From positions 248,001 through 312,000 of the forward strand of contig NZ_JADQDO010000001.1 in assembly GCF_015694465.1 (NCBI RefSeq): a stretch of DNA of 64,000 nt. The letters are read 5' to 3'. Below are positions 1 through 8,974 of this stretch, in pieces (the first letter of the stretch is position 1; every line of letters begins with the position of its first letter). A program made the translations under genes and the position numbers. The notes below the pieces were generated by a model. It did no database searches and had not been told where the DNA came from. It saw only the letters and a program-made list of their open reading frames with translations. This stretch comes from Microvirga alba. GTDB lineage: Bacteria > Pseudomonadota > Alphaproteobacteria > Rhizobiales > Beijerinckiaceae.

Positions 1-16
1 GGAAGGTCGCTTGCGC

Positions 17-1234
17 ATGAGCGCATTCATTCGCATTTCCCATTTGTCCAAAGTGTTTGCCCTCGCCGAGCATGGCGGCGGGCCGGTATCGCTCATGGGT
101 GCGCTCCGGTCCGGAAAGCGCGAAGTTGTCCAACGCGAGGTCCGTGCGCTCGATGACGTTTCCTTCGAAATCCGTGAAGGGGAACGGGTTGGCATCATTG
201 GTCGTAATGGCGCGGGAAAAACGACTCTGCTTTCGATCCTGGCGGGTATTTCCGACCCAACCTCGGGGACGATCGAGGCAGAAGGTGACATCCATGCGAT
301 TCTGACGATCGGCACCGTTCTTCGGGAAGATGCCACAGGGCGGGAAAACATCTATATCGATGGCCTGTTCCATGGAAAGTCCAGAGCTGAAATTGATGAT
401 AGCGTTCAGGAAATTATCGACTTTACGGAGCTAGGCGAGTTTATCGACCGGCCTGTACGCACCTATTCCTCTGGCATGAAGGCCAAACTGGCATTTGCTT
501 TGGGATCCGCCATCAAGCCGGACATCCTGATTATCGATGAGACTCTATCGGTCGGTGATGCGTTCTTCGCGGATAAAGCATCGCGGCGCATGCGGGAAAT
601 CGCGGATAGGGGCCGGATCGTTATCCTCGTATCGCATGGCTTGAGTTCCATCGTTGAGATGTGTGACCGATGCCTTTGGCTCGATCAGGGACGTCTCATC
701 ATGGATGGATCTCCCGCTGAGGTCACCCGTGCTTATCAAGCCAGCGTCCAGCAAGCGGATGAAGCGGAATTCAAACGCAAGTTCGAAGCTGGAGATCCGG
801 TCGTGAGGAGGCCGGATCTTGGTCGCCTCGAACATCTAGGGCTGATTCAGAGGGCCGAAGAGATCAAGGCAACGGCATTGGCGTTCGAGCCACTTACCTT
901 TCATTTGAAAGGACTTGTGACGGGCATGTCTCGCTCCCTCGACGCGCACTTACGCATCGTCAGGGTGGATGGCCGCACCCTCTGGGACGATCGCCTCTCA
1001 AGTCATGGCTTAGTTCTGCCCGCATGTGGATCTTTTGATATTGAGGTCGCTTTTGACCCCTTCATCCTAGGTGCGAACCTGTTTCGTATCGACGCCCAAC
1101 TTCTGGATGAGGCCGGGCCGATTGACCAAATATCCCGGGCTTTCGAGGTCATCGACGAACATGGGCAGCATGGCGGTACACCGCTCCTATTTTATCCCCC
1201 TCTGATCAAAACTTGCTCTCTCAAGGATGTCTGA
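17..1234 (+). CDS. Polysaccharide ABC transporter ATP-binding protein (Wzt-like)
   Basis: This is the ATPase of an ABC exporter that moves a lipid-linked polysaccharide (O-antigen or capsule type) across the inner membrane. Near residue 63 it has a clean Walker A (GRNGAGKTT), then a signature variant (YSSGMKAKLAFAL) and a Walker B with catalytic Glu (ILIIDETL), all typical of the Wzt/KpsT/TagH family. A C-terminal extension of about 140 residues after the ATPase resembles the Wzt C-terminal module, which in known systems binds the glycan end. The ATG at 17 is preferred because GGAAGG lies at 1-6; a TTG at 11 is also in frame. The permease gene follows directly and further glycan genes lie downstream, so this is the front of an export operon. 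Confidence 0.9.
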   Translation: MSAFIRISHLSKVFALAEHGGGPVSLMGALRSGKREVVQREVRALDDVSFEIREGERVGIIGRNGAGKTTLLSILAGISDPTSGTIEAEGDIHAILTIGTVLREDATGRENIYIDGLFHGKSRAEIDDSVQEIIDFTELGEFIDRPVRTYSSGMKAKLAFALGSAIKPDILIIDETLSVGDAFFADKASRRMREIADRGRIVILVSHGLSSIVEMCDRCLWLDQGRLIMDGSPAEVTRAYQASVQQADEAEFKRKFEAGDPVVRRPDLGRLEHLGLIQRAEEIKATALAFEPLTFHLKGLVTGMSRSLDAHLRIVRVDGRTLWDDRLSSHGLVLPACGSFDIEVAFDPFILGANLFRIDAQLLDEAGPIDQISRAFEVIDEHGQHGGTPLLFYPPLIKTCSLKDV

Positions 1235-1235
1235 A

Positions 1236-2027
1236 ATGGTGCTTGCCGGATTCGATCGCCGTGATCTAGGCATGATGGTGAGCCTAACCCGCATGTCGCT
1301 GACGGACCGCTATCTCGGATCGGCTCTTGGGCTCGCATGGGCGGTGCTGAGTCCGTTGGCGATGCTGGGGATATTTTGCTTTGTCTTTACCTATGTCTTC
1401 CCGGGACGACTTCCCGGACGCGAGGGGACCTTGCCGTTCCTTATCTGGCTGATTAGTGGCTACGGCCCTTGGCTCTCAATCAGCGAGGGACTGGGAACGG
1501 CGACAGGCTCCGTGGTGGGCAATGCCGGTATCGTCAAGAATATCGCTTTCAAATCTGAATTGCTGCCAATTGTCAGCGCGATAACCGGCCTCGTGCCTCT
1601 TGTCGTCGCCTTTGGTCTAATCGTGGTTCTTCAGGCATTTGGAGGGATTTGGCCCAGTCCTGCTCTCATCGCCCTACCGATCGCCATTATTCTCCAGATT
1701 GTCTTCGTGTCCGGTCTCGGCCTTTTTCTGGGAGCGCTCAACGTCTTTGTGCGAGACACGGCGCTCATTCTACCGAACGTGCTGACAATCATTCTTTTCG
1801 CATCACCTATCTTCTATCCGTTGTCAGCCTACCCGAAAGGCGCGCAGGCTGTCCTTGTCTACAACCCGTTCTATGTTCTAGCCGAGTGTTACCGACAGCC
1901 AATTCTGGAAGGTGCCCTGCCGCACTTATGGACGCTCGGTTACATGACGGTGATCTCTGTTGCCGTCTTCCTCGGCGGGCTATGGTGGTTTCGCCGGTTG
2001 AAGTCCTTTTTCGATACACGACTTTAA
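1236..2027 (+). CDS. Polysaccharide ABC transporter permease (Wzm-like, ABC-2 type)
   Basis: An integral membrane protein of about 263 residues with around six hydrophobic segments and the ABC-2 permease pattern, starting with an amphipathic N-terminus followed by a long first helix (LGLAWAVLSPLAML). It should form a dimeric channel with the preceding Wzt-like ATPase. An in-frame ATG at 1227 overlaps the upstream stop, but the ATG at 1236 has AAGGA at 1223-1227, the better ribosome-site spacing. The start lies right at the end of the ATPase gene, implying translational coupling. The exported glycan cannot be identified from sequence. Confidence 0.9.
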   Translation: MVLAGFDRRDLGMMVSLTRMSLTDRYLGSALGLAWAVLSPLAMLGIFCFVFTYVFPGRLPGREGTLPFLIWLISGYGPWLSISEGLGTATGSVVGNAGIVKNIAFKSELLPIVSAITGLVPLVVAFGLIVVLQAFGGIWPSPALIALPIAIILQIVFVSGLGLFLGALNVFVRDTALILPNVLTIILFASPIFYPLSAYPKGAQAVLVYNPFYVLAECYRQPILEGALPHLWTLGYMTVISVAVFLGGLWWFRRLKSFFDTRL

Positions 2028-2108
2028 CAAAAGGCCTGACGGAGTCGCCTTGCGCCATTGCGTCAGTCTGATGAAAATCTAAGTAAATTAGGATCGTGAA
2101 ACGAGATC

Positions 2109-2819
2109 ATGGGCCGCGTCGTCGCCATTCATCAGCCAAACTTTTTTCCCTGGCTTGGCTATTTTGATAAGATCAGGCAAGCGGACGTCTTTATCTTTCT
2201 CGATGCCGTGGACTATCCACGTTCTGGTAGCGGAGGCATGGGTTCTTGGGTCAATCGGGTTCGATTGAACATCCAAGGAAAAGAGCACTGGGTAGGCTGT
2301 CCCGTAAAACGTCTGCCCCTTGGCGCCCCGATCTCTGCCGCGGAGATCGATGATCAACAGCCTTGGCGTTTGAAGCTTCTGCGCAGCCTCCAGGCCAATT
2401 ACGGACGCGCCGAGCATTTCAAACAGGTCATGGACCTCCTTGGGCCGCTCATCGACGCGCGAGAGTTCAACTTGGCGCGTTTTAACATCGCTGCTATCAG
2501 TTCCATTGCGTCCTACCTGGGTCTATCCGCAGAATTCGTGCTGCAATCGCAGCTCTCGGTGCCGGGCGAGAGCACCGAACGGTTGATCGCGCTGACAAAG
2601 GCGGTTGGTGGCGACACCTATCTGACGGGAGGCGGCGCAAGTGGTTATCAAATAGACAACCTATTTCCCGAAAATGGCCTGTCCCTTCGCGGTCAATCAT
2701 TTACGCCGCGTCCCTATGGTCCTCCTGAAAAGTATATCGCTGGCCTCTCTATTATCGATTACCTGATGCATGACGGCCGCCCTTTTACGGAAAGCTTTGC
2801 GGAAACGGCAGCGCAATGA
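2109..2819 (+). CDS. WbqC-like family protein
   Basis: A 236-residue protein with the WbqC family opening (AIHQPNFFPWLGYFDKI) and the later conserved part around WVNRVRL and YLTGGGASGYQ. WbqC-type proteins occur in O-antigen and other surface-polysaccharide clusters; their biochemical role is poorly established, and a part in making or transferring an unusual sugar or amino-acid modification has been suggested. Its stop overlaps the start of the next gene by four bases (ATGA), so the two are probably made together. Family assignment is firm and function is open. Confidence 0.8.
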   Translation: MGRVVAIHQPNFFPWLGYFDKIRQADVFIFLDAVDYPRSGSGGMGSWVNRVRLNIQGKEHWVGCPVKRLPLGAPISAAEIDDQQPWRLKLLRSLQANYGRAEHFKQVMDLLGPLIDAREFNLARFNIAAISSIASYLGLSAEFVLQSQLSVPGESTERLIALTKAVGGDTYLTGGGASGYQIDNLFPENGLSLRGQSFTPRPYGPPEKYIAGLSIIDYLMHDGRPFTESFAETAAQ

Positions 2820-3592
2820 GTAAGCTTATTGGCGAGCAGCCTGGTGAGGCTCGGACAAACTGGGACGAATTCACGGAAACGGGATTTCGCGATCTGCTGA
2901 AGTCCTTGAAATCACGCTCCTATAATTTTGCGAGTTTCGCCCACCCTCCCGAGACGAAACATGTTCTGTGGCGACACGACGTGGACCAGTCGCTGCATCG
3001 GGCTGCACGGCTCGCCGAGATCGAGGCAGAAGAGGGGGCGCGCGCCGTATATTTTCTCAATCCGCGATCACAATTTTATAATCTTCTCGAACCGGTCTCA
3101 GCGGCGCTTACTCGCCGGGTTCGCGACGGAGGGCATGAGATCGGGCTCCACTTTGATGCTTCTGCGTTTGATGTTCGCATCTGGACGGCTTCGACACTCG
3201 CGCAAGCCGTTCATGCCGAGAGGGTTTTGCTGGAGTCAATTCTCGGCCAGCCCATTCGCACCATGAGCTGGCATAATCCGGATATGTCCAATCTTCTGGA
3301 TTTCAAGGACCGTGAAATTGGCGGTCTCATCAACGCCTATGCTGATGCTTATAAGCGAGACTACAACTATGTTTCGGACTCCAATGGCTATTGGCGTTTT
3401 ACTCCAATGGCAGAGGTGATTGCAGCGGGGCACCCCAAGCTTCACCTGTTAACCCACCCGGAATGGTGGACTCCTGAACCACTTTCGCCATCAGAGCGCG
3501 TCGACCGTTGCATTTTTGGAAGAGCACGTGCCATCAGGCATGAATACGATACCATTCTCGCAAAAGGCGGCAGGAAAAATCTAAAAAGTTAA
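2816..3592 (+). CDS. Polysaccharide deacetylase-like protein
   Basis: A 258-residue soluble protein. Two patches recall the NodB/polysaccharide-deacetylase fold: WRHDVDQS near residue 52 (in the place of the TFDDG metal motif) and HEIGLHFD near residue 104. Later histidine and tryptophan patches (MSWHNPD, LTHPEWWT) could complete a metal site. The sequence is divergent, so hydrolysis of N-acetyl or another group is inferred from the fold and from its place directly after the WbqC-like gene in a glycan cluster. The start codon overlaps the upstream stop. The downstream 205 bp before the next gene shows no further coding sign. Confidence 0.65.
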   Translation: MSKLIGEQPGEARTNWDEFTETGFRDLLKSLKSRSYNFASFAHPPETKHVLWRHDVDQSLHRAARLAEIEAEEGARAVYFLNPRSQFYNLLEPVSAALTRRVRDGGHEIGLHFDASAFDVRIWTASTLAQAVHAERVLLESILGQPIRTMSWHNPDMSNLLDFKDREIGGLINAYADAYKRDYNYVSDSNGYWRFTPMAEVIAAGHPKLHLLTHPEWWTPEPLSPSERVDRCIFGRARAIRHEYDTILAKGGRKNLKS

Positions 3593-3800
3593 ACTTTTCC
3601 ATCGCGCTTCCGTGGCCGTGGTCGACTTCCGAGAACGGTAGGGTCAGATGGTGCACGGATGGGCCTTGCCAGTCGGTTCCCATCCACCGACGCGAAATAT
3701 ATCCACCATTGGCCCAAAGCTTCTGCGCCTTGGCTGAGCCATTGCTGATAAACCCTCTCCAAGGAGCGGATGCAAATACTGGGATTGAAGGAAATTTTTG

Positions 3801-6794
3801 ATGCCTGTCGGACGAGGAAGCTCCAATCCGGTACTAGGTCAACGGTTCGGTCGTAAGTCGAGCCTAAGGCTTCTCCTTGTCGGCTTCTTCGACCCGAATG
3901 GGCTTCTGACGATCCGAGAAAATATCGCGGCCCTCCAATGGATGAGCCGTCACACGATCGATGTTGCCAATATGTGGCCGGGCGGCTCTGAGTGGCTGGC
4001 CTTTCCATCGACGTTTGATCCTCGTGATTACCACGGAATCATCTTCCATCCGACGGTCAGCTATCATCCCAATAACATAGCGGGAATCGATCGAAAGATC
4101 GCACTGAAGCTCCGCGACTATCGCGGTCTGAAGATCTTGATGAAGCAGGATGAGCAATTCAGGAGCGGACGTTTCGCCGAAATCATCGACGATAAGAAGT
4201 TCGATCTTCTCGTGACCTGCCTCGCTCCTTCCGAGTGGGAGAAAGTCTATCCCCGGAGGATTATTGGAGACTGCCGCATCCTCCAGTCCCTGACGGGCTT
4301 CGTCTCGTCCGAGATGCGTTCGGATTTCTGGCGCGAGCCGGCAACGGGGCGCCCCATCGATGTGAGCTACCGAGGCTCTTTACAGCCATTGTCGTTCGGA
4401 CATTTGGGGCTCGAGAAGCGAGAGATCGGAGAAAAGTTCCTCAAGCAGGTCGAACGTAGCGGCATAACGCTGAGATGCGACATCTCCTCCCGGTGGGAAG
4501 ATCGCCATTTTGGGCAGGACTGGATCGGTTTTCTGCAGAACAGCCGGGCCACACTCGGGGTGGAGTCGGGTTCGAACCTCTTCGACTTCGACGGCCGGGT
4601 TGAACAGGAGTGTGCCCGATTTGCCGAGCAGAACCGGGACATGGATCCCTGGAGCGATGCTTACTACCAGAAAGCGCACGCTGAGTTCCTGCATAAATAT
4701 GAAGGCAACGTATTCTACAACCAGCTCTCGCCACGCCATTTCGAGGCCGCCGCTACGGGGGCCGTGCAAATCCTGTACGAAGGCACCTACTCCGACGTCT
4801 TCGAGCCATGGCGGCACTTCATTCCACTGAAGAAAGATTTTTCTAACTTCGCCGAAGTGGTGGATACGGTCAGAGATGACGTTCGGCTACGTGAGCTCGC
4901 GACGAATGCCTATGAAGACATCATTCTCAACCCCAAGTATACGTATCAACAATTCGTCAGGGAAATCGATGCGATGATCGAGCAGATCGCTTCCGAGAAA
5001 AGCGTGGTACGGTCCAAGGCGGCCTCCGGCGGTCCTCTGCAAACGAGCGAGAAGCCCGTCCTCTTCATCCTCGCGAGCCACGATCCCGTGCTTGATCCGC
5101 GCATCGGATGGTGGGCCGAGAAGTTGGTCGAATTCGCCACGGTCGTCGAGGTTGGTTTCCATCGCCATGCAGGGAAGACAACCGGTTGCGAATTGGAAAA
5201 CGTTGCCGACGGGCATCTGCGTCTTCGTATCGACCCTGAGCAACAAGGCGACAGTTGGCTACGGTTCGTCGATGATGAAGGCCGCGTGGAACAAAACGCA
5301 GGGCTAAGCGTCCTCAAAAACCTCATGCTCGCGGCGATGATCAAGGACGATCATCTTAACTCTCGCTTCGGTCTCTTGGGGGGAGCTGAAGATCGCTTTC
5401 GGTTTCGATCGCATCTCAATTATTACGTCTCAATAAACTCCAACTTGATCGAGGTCTGCCAGAAGCTGGGTTCGCCCTCGGCCATCATTGCATGTGATCT
5501 GGATACATTGCCTGCTGGCGTCGCGTTGGCGGGGGGCTGGGATATTCCGCTGATCTACGATGCCCATGAGTTCTGGCCCTTCTCCTTTCCCGGCGCTCTC
5601 GCCGGGGAGAGCAGCTTCTGGGAAGCGGTGGAGCGGACACTCATTCCGTCTACGGATTTGCGCATTTGCGTGTCTCCACAATTGTCGAATGTCATGGCTG
5701 AAGCCTATGGTCACCCCTTCGAAACTGTTCCGAACGCGGTTCCGACGCGGGATGCGAAGGAGGTCCGTTCCAATCCGAAGGTTCCGGTTCGTAAAGACCA
5801 GGTTGAATTCCTCTATCAGGGGATTTTCGCTCCGACCCGAGGCATCGATCTGCTGATCAAGGTTTGGAGGAAAACGTCGTCGCGATGCGTCCTCGTTTTG
5901 CGAGGCCCGGACGGCTCTTACAAAGATCAGATGCGGGATCTGGCGGCTCGGGAGGGCGTTCTGGGGGGGCGTGTCATCTTCGGCGAGCCGGTCGCCGAGG
6001 ATCAATTGATTGCTGCCGCGAGCCGTTCTGATGTTGGCATCATCCCGTATGAGCCGGCCAACATTAACAATAAGTTTTGTTGTCCGAACAAGCTCTCGCA
6101 GTACATGGCGGCAGGCCTTCCCATTCTCGCGAACAGGACCGATTTCGTGCGGAATGTTCTCGATGAATCTGGCGGGGGAACCTGCGTCGACTTCACCAAC
6201 GAGGAAGCCCTCATCGAAACCATCAACCGCCTTGCCGAGGATGATGGAGATCGGATGCGAATGGCAGACAAGGCTCACGCGTTCTTCGCTGAGAAATTCA
6301 ACTGGGATGTGGTTTCTGCGGGTGCGGTCGCTTCCGTCAAAAGCCTTGTTGCGGATGCCTGCTCGACGACGCCTACTCTTGATTTATCTTGGATCGTGAG
6401 CACGCCGCCGGTCCAGCCGGACACGGCCCATGAGGCGTTGATTCCGGAGACGGTGGTCCTGCCGGAAATCATCACAAACTTCGTCCTGTCCCTGCTCAAC
6501 GCAACGAATGGTCAGCCTGTTGATGCGGAGCGGCTTTCGAAGCTCTGGCCCGTCCTCGGCGAGCAATGGGCGCAACGAGTTAAGGATCTGGAGCAGGAAC
6601 TCAAACGGGGACAGGGCGTCGAGGTCGCTTTGCAAGGCGAGATCCAACGGTTGCAGGAATGCGTCCGCGAGTTGGCTCAAATAGCAGAAGCCTACGACAA
6701 CCTGAATATGAGACCTTCGCAACTGCTCTCCCGCCTGGGGGCAATTGCGCGGGAGGAAGTTCGAAAGAGAGTCAAGCCTGCGAAAGGCGACTGA
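3801..6794 (+). CDS. Two-module glycosyltransferase (CgeB-like N-terminal module plus GT4 module)
   Basis: A protein of 997 residues made of two sugar-transferase modules. Residues about 15-400 resemble CgeB/spore-maturation-type glycosyltransferases, ending in the conserved stretch around SPRHFEAAATGAVQILYEGTYSD. Residues about 420-850 form a second GT-B enzyme of the GT4 type, with a donor-site block (GIIPYEPANINNKFCCPNK, then YMAAGLPILA). The last 70 residues (about 920-990) are rich in Glu, Gln, Leu and Arg and may form a short coiled coil that tethers the enzyme to partners. The ATG at 3801 follows GAAGGAA at 3787-3793; a TTG one codon upstream is less likely. It probably adds two successive sugars to the glycan exported by the upstream ABC system. 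Confidence 0.85.
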   Translation: MPVGRGSSNPVLGQRFGRKSSLRLLLVGFFDPNGLLTIRENIAALQWMSRHTIDVANMWPGGSEWLAFPSTFDPRDYHGIIFHPTVSYHPNNIAGIDRKIALKLRDYRGLKILMKQDEQFRSGRFAEIIDDKKFDLLVTCLAPSEWEKVYPRRIIGDCRILQSLTGFVSSEMRSDFWREPATGRPIDVSYRGSLQPLSFGHLGLEKREIGEKFLKQVERSGITLRCDISSRWEDRHFGQDWIGFLQNSRATLGVESGSNLFDFDGRVEQECARFAEQNRDMDPWSDAYYQKAHAEFLHKYEGNVFYNQLSPRHFEAAATGAVQILYEGTYSDVFEPWRHFIPLKKDFSNFAEVVDTVRDDVRLRELATNAYEDIILNPKYTYQQFVREIDAMIEQIASEKSVVRSKAASGGPLQTSEKPVLFILASHDPVLDPRIGWWAEKLVEFATVVEVGFHRHAGKTTGCELENVADGHLRLRIDPEQQGDSWLRFVDDEGRVEQNAGLSVLKNLMLAAMIKDDHLNSRFGLLGGAEDRFRFRSHLNYYVSINSNLIEVCQKLGSPSAIIACDLDTLPAGVALAGGWDIPLIYDAHEFWPFSFPGALAGESSFWEAVERTLIPSTDLRICVSPQLSNVMAEAYGHPFETVPNAVPTRDAKEVRSNPKVPVRKDQVEFLYQGIFAPTRGIDLLIKVWRKTSSRCVLVLRGPDGSYKDQMRDLAAREGVLGGRVIFGEPVAEDQLIAAASRSDVGIIPYEPANINNKFCCPNKLSQYMAAGLPILANRTDFVRNVLDESGGGTCVDFTNEEALIETINRLAEDDGDRMRMADKAHAFFAEKFNWDVVSAGAVASVKSLVADACSTTPTLDLSWIVSTPPVQPDTAHEALIPETVVLPEIITNFVLSLLNATNGQPVDAERLSKLWPVLGEQWAQRVKDLEQELKRGQGVEVALQGEIQRLQECVRELAQIAEAYDNLNMRPSQLLSRLGAIAREEVRKRVKPAKGD

Positions 6795-6858
6795 GTTGGC
6801 AGGACCGCTTCCCATTAGCTCGCGTAAGACTACCTGAAAATGATCATCCGGATCCTTG

Positions 6859-8469
6859 ATGACCTCTCCTCTGATCGAAAAGCAACCGCGCGTCTGCTTC
6901 ATCTCGTTCTCGCCGATTGCCGATGATGCGCGTGTGCGACGCCATGGCGATGCGCTGCACGAGATCGGCTGGACGGTTTCTGCAGTCGGGTACCCCGCGA
7001 GATCGGCTCCCGTCCCCGATTGGACGATTGTCGATACGGTGCCGGATTTGCTGGAACAGGGGGACACCGACAGATCCCCAGACCGCGATGAGAGAAGAGA
7101 AGTCGAGGAGCAAATCGCGGCCGCCCGGAGAAGGGCGAGCCAAGCGAAAAAGGAGCTCATCTTAAGCCGTGCGAGCGACTTGCGGAGTGCTTGCGCGGCT
7201 GCCGGTGGGGCCGTTTCGCGGGGGAGGGCGACTATCTCCCATGGCGTCCCGCTGCTTGGCGTACTCATCCCCTATGCGGCAGCTTTCGCCTATTGGCGTG
7301 TGCGCGGCTTTGGAGGCGAAGTCAGAGGAGGGTTCGTATCCCTTCTGAAGCCGGTGACTCGTCGCTTATTTTCTCTGAGACGCCGTGCTGAACACGCCGT
7401 TCTTAAGTGCCTAGGCGTTCATCGGATTGCGCCCGAGGTAACGTCGTGGCAGGAGTTCAAGCCTTATCTCTCGCTGTTGCAAGCTCATGTGGACAGCAAG
7501 CGCGCACTGGAAATCTACTGGTCCTGGCCAACGGTGACGGAGATGTACGCGAAAGCGCGTACGATCGACACCGATCTCTGGGTCGCGAACGATTGGATCA
7601 CGTTGCCGATCGTCGCAAAGCTCGTCGAGGAAAAGGGCGGTTCGTATATCTATGATAGCCATGAGTTCGGGACGCAGGAATATCCGAACGATCCGCGTTG
7701 GCGCGCTTTTACGCAGCCGATTGCCAGGGCTGTCGAGCGACGGTTCATTCGTGATGCAAAATTCCGCTTTTCCGTTTCTCCCGGCATATCAAAGGAGCTG
7801 ACGGCTTTGTATCGGCTTGACGTACCCTGCGCCGTCATCCGGAACATGCCCCATCGGCAGGACCCCGTGTTCCGTCCGACGGGAGAGAAGGTTCGGGTGC
7901 TCTATCACGGTATTGTCGCCGAGGAGCGAGGCCTTGAGGCTGCGATTGAAAGCGTCGGTTCATGGAGGCCCGAGTTTAGCTTGACGATCCGCGGCCCCGG
8001 CCATCCTGACTATATCGCGCGGCTTGCGAGCTTGATCCGAAGCGCAGGGGTCTCCGATCGCGTTGAAATCGCGCCTCCGGTGCCGGTGACTGAACTCGTC
8101 CGCGCTGCGAAAGAGTTCGACATCGGTTTCTTCGCGCTACCGGACAACTCGTTGCATAATCAGTTCGCGCTTCCGAACAAGTTCTTTGAATATGTGAACT
8201 CCGGCCTGGCACTTTGCGTCACAAATTGTCCTGATATGGCGGAATTGACACGGCGCCACGATCTCGGGGTCCTTATAGACAGTATGCGCCCTGAAAGCAT
8301 TGCGGCGGCGATCAACGGGCTCGATCGGGTATTGATTGATCGCTACAAACAGAATGCGATCAGGGCATCCGAGACGCTCTGCTGGCAGAGCGAGCGCTGG
8401 AAGCTGGTCGACGCCTGCAAAATAGGGATAGCGGCAGCCCACACACCGCTCGCGGCGCGAACCGATTGA
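6859..8469 (+). CDS. Glycosyltransferase, GT4-like with a central insertion
   Basis: A GT-B fold glycosyltransferase of about 536 residues. The N-terminal Rossmann part starts with VCFISFSPIADDARVRRH. The C-terminal donor-binding part has GIVAEERGLEAAIES and FFALPDNSLHNQFALPNKFFEY, similar in style to the second module of the preceding 998-residue protein, so the two may share ancestry. Between about residues 75 and 195 lies an insertion rich in Arg and Ala with one hydrophobic stretch (GVLIPYAAAFAYW) that may attach the enzyme to the membrane. It is the last gene of the plus-strand glycan cluster. Acceptor and donor are unknown. Confidence 0.82.
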   Translation: MTSPLIEKQPRVCFISFSPIADDARVRRHGDALHEIGWTVSAVGYPARSAPVPDWTIVDTVPDLLEQGDTDRSPDRDERREVEEQIAAARRRASQAKKELILSRASDLRSACAAAGGAVSRGRATISHGVPLLGVLIPYAAAFAYWRVRGFGGEVRGGFVSLLKPVTRRLFSLRRRAEHAVLKCLGVHRIAPEVTSWQEFKPYLSLLQAHVDSKRALEIYWSWPTVTEMYAKARTIDTDLWVANDWITLPIVAKLVEEKGGSYIYDSHEFGTQEYPNDPRWRAFTQPIARAVERRFIRDAKFRFSVSPGISKELTALYRLDVPCAVIRNMPHRQDPVFRPTGEKVRVLYHGIVAEERGLEAAIESVGSWRPEFSLTIRGPGHPDYIARLASLIRSAGVSDRVEIAPPVPVTELVRAAKEFDIGFFALPDNSLHNQFALPNKFFEYVNSGLALCVTNCPDMAELTRRHDLGVLIDSMRPESIAAAINGLDRVLIDRYKQNAIRASETLCWQSERWKLVDACKIGIAAAHTPLAARTD

Positions 8470-8548
8470 CGTCTACTTGCGACATATGAGCCTTGTTGAA
8501 TAACTTATGATAGCCCCGGGAAGGGTGCTCCGGTTGGAGGGTCTGCAG

Positions 8549-8974
8549 ATGTCTTACGATGAAGGCAATATTTTTGCTCGGATCCTGCGGGGGGAGTTAC
8601 CCGCTCACAAAGTCTACGAAACCGGCTTCGTTCTGGCTTTCATGGATGTCATGCCGAGGAGCACAGGGCATGTCCTGGTGATTCCGAAAGCGAAGGCGCG
8701 CAACATCTTTGACATTGGCGAGAACGATCTTAGCCATGTCGCGAGCGCGGTCCGAGTGATTGCATGCGCCGCGAAAGAGGCCTTCGGCGCGGATGGCATG
8801 TCAATCATCCAGTCCAATGAGAGCGCTGGCGGGCAGGTCGTATTCCATATGCACGTTCACGTGATCCCACGATGGGAGGGGATCGAGCTGAAACCTCATA
8901 CGGGCGGGATGGAGCGCAGCGAAATCCTGGCGGCCAACGCGTCGAAGATCAGGCAGGTGTTGTCGCAACTTTAA
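8549..8974 (+). CDS. HIT family protein (histidine triad hydrolase)
   Basis: A protein of about 141 residues with the histidine triad motif HMHVHVIPRW near the C-terminus and the usual N-terminal pattern (NIFARILRGELPAHKVYE). HIT proteins hydrolyse nucleotidyl bonds such as AMP-lysine or dinucleoside polyphosphates. The ATG at 8549 is chosen because TTGGAGG lies at 8534-8540; an ATG at 8507 would add 14 residues not typical of the family. It follows the glycan cluster on the same strand after 79 bp and is probably an independent housekeeping gene. Confidence 0.9.
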   Translation: MSYDEGNIFARILRGELPAHKVYETGFVLAFMDVMPRSTGHVLVIPKAKARNIFDIGENDLSHVASAVRVIACAAKEAFGADGMSIIQSNESAGGQVVFHMHVHVIPRWEGIELKPHTGGMERSEILAANASKIRQVLSQL

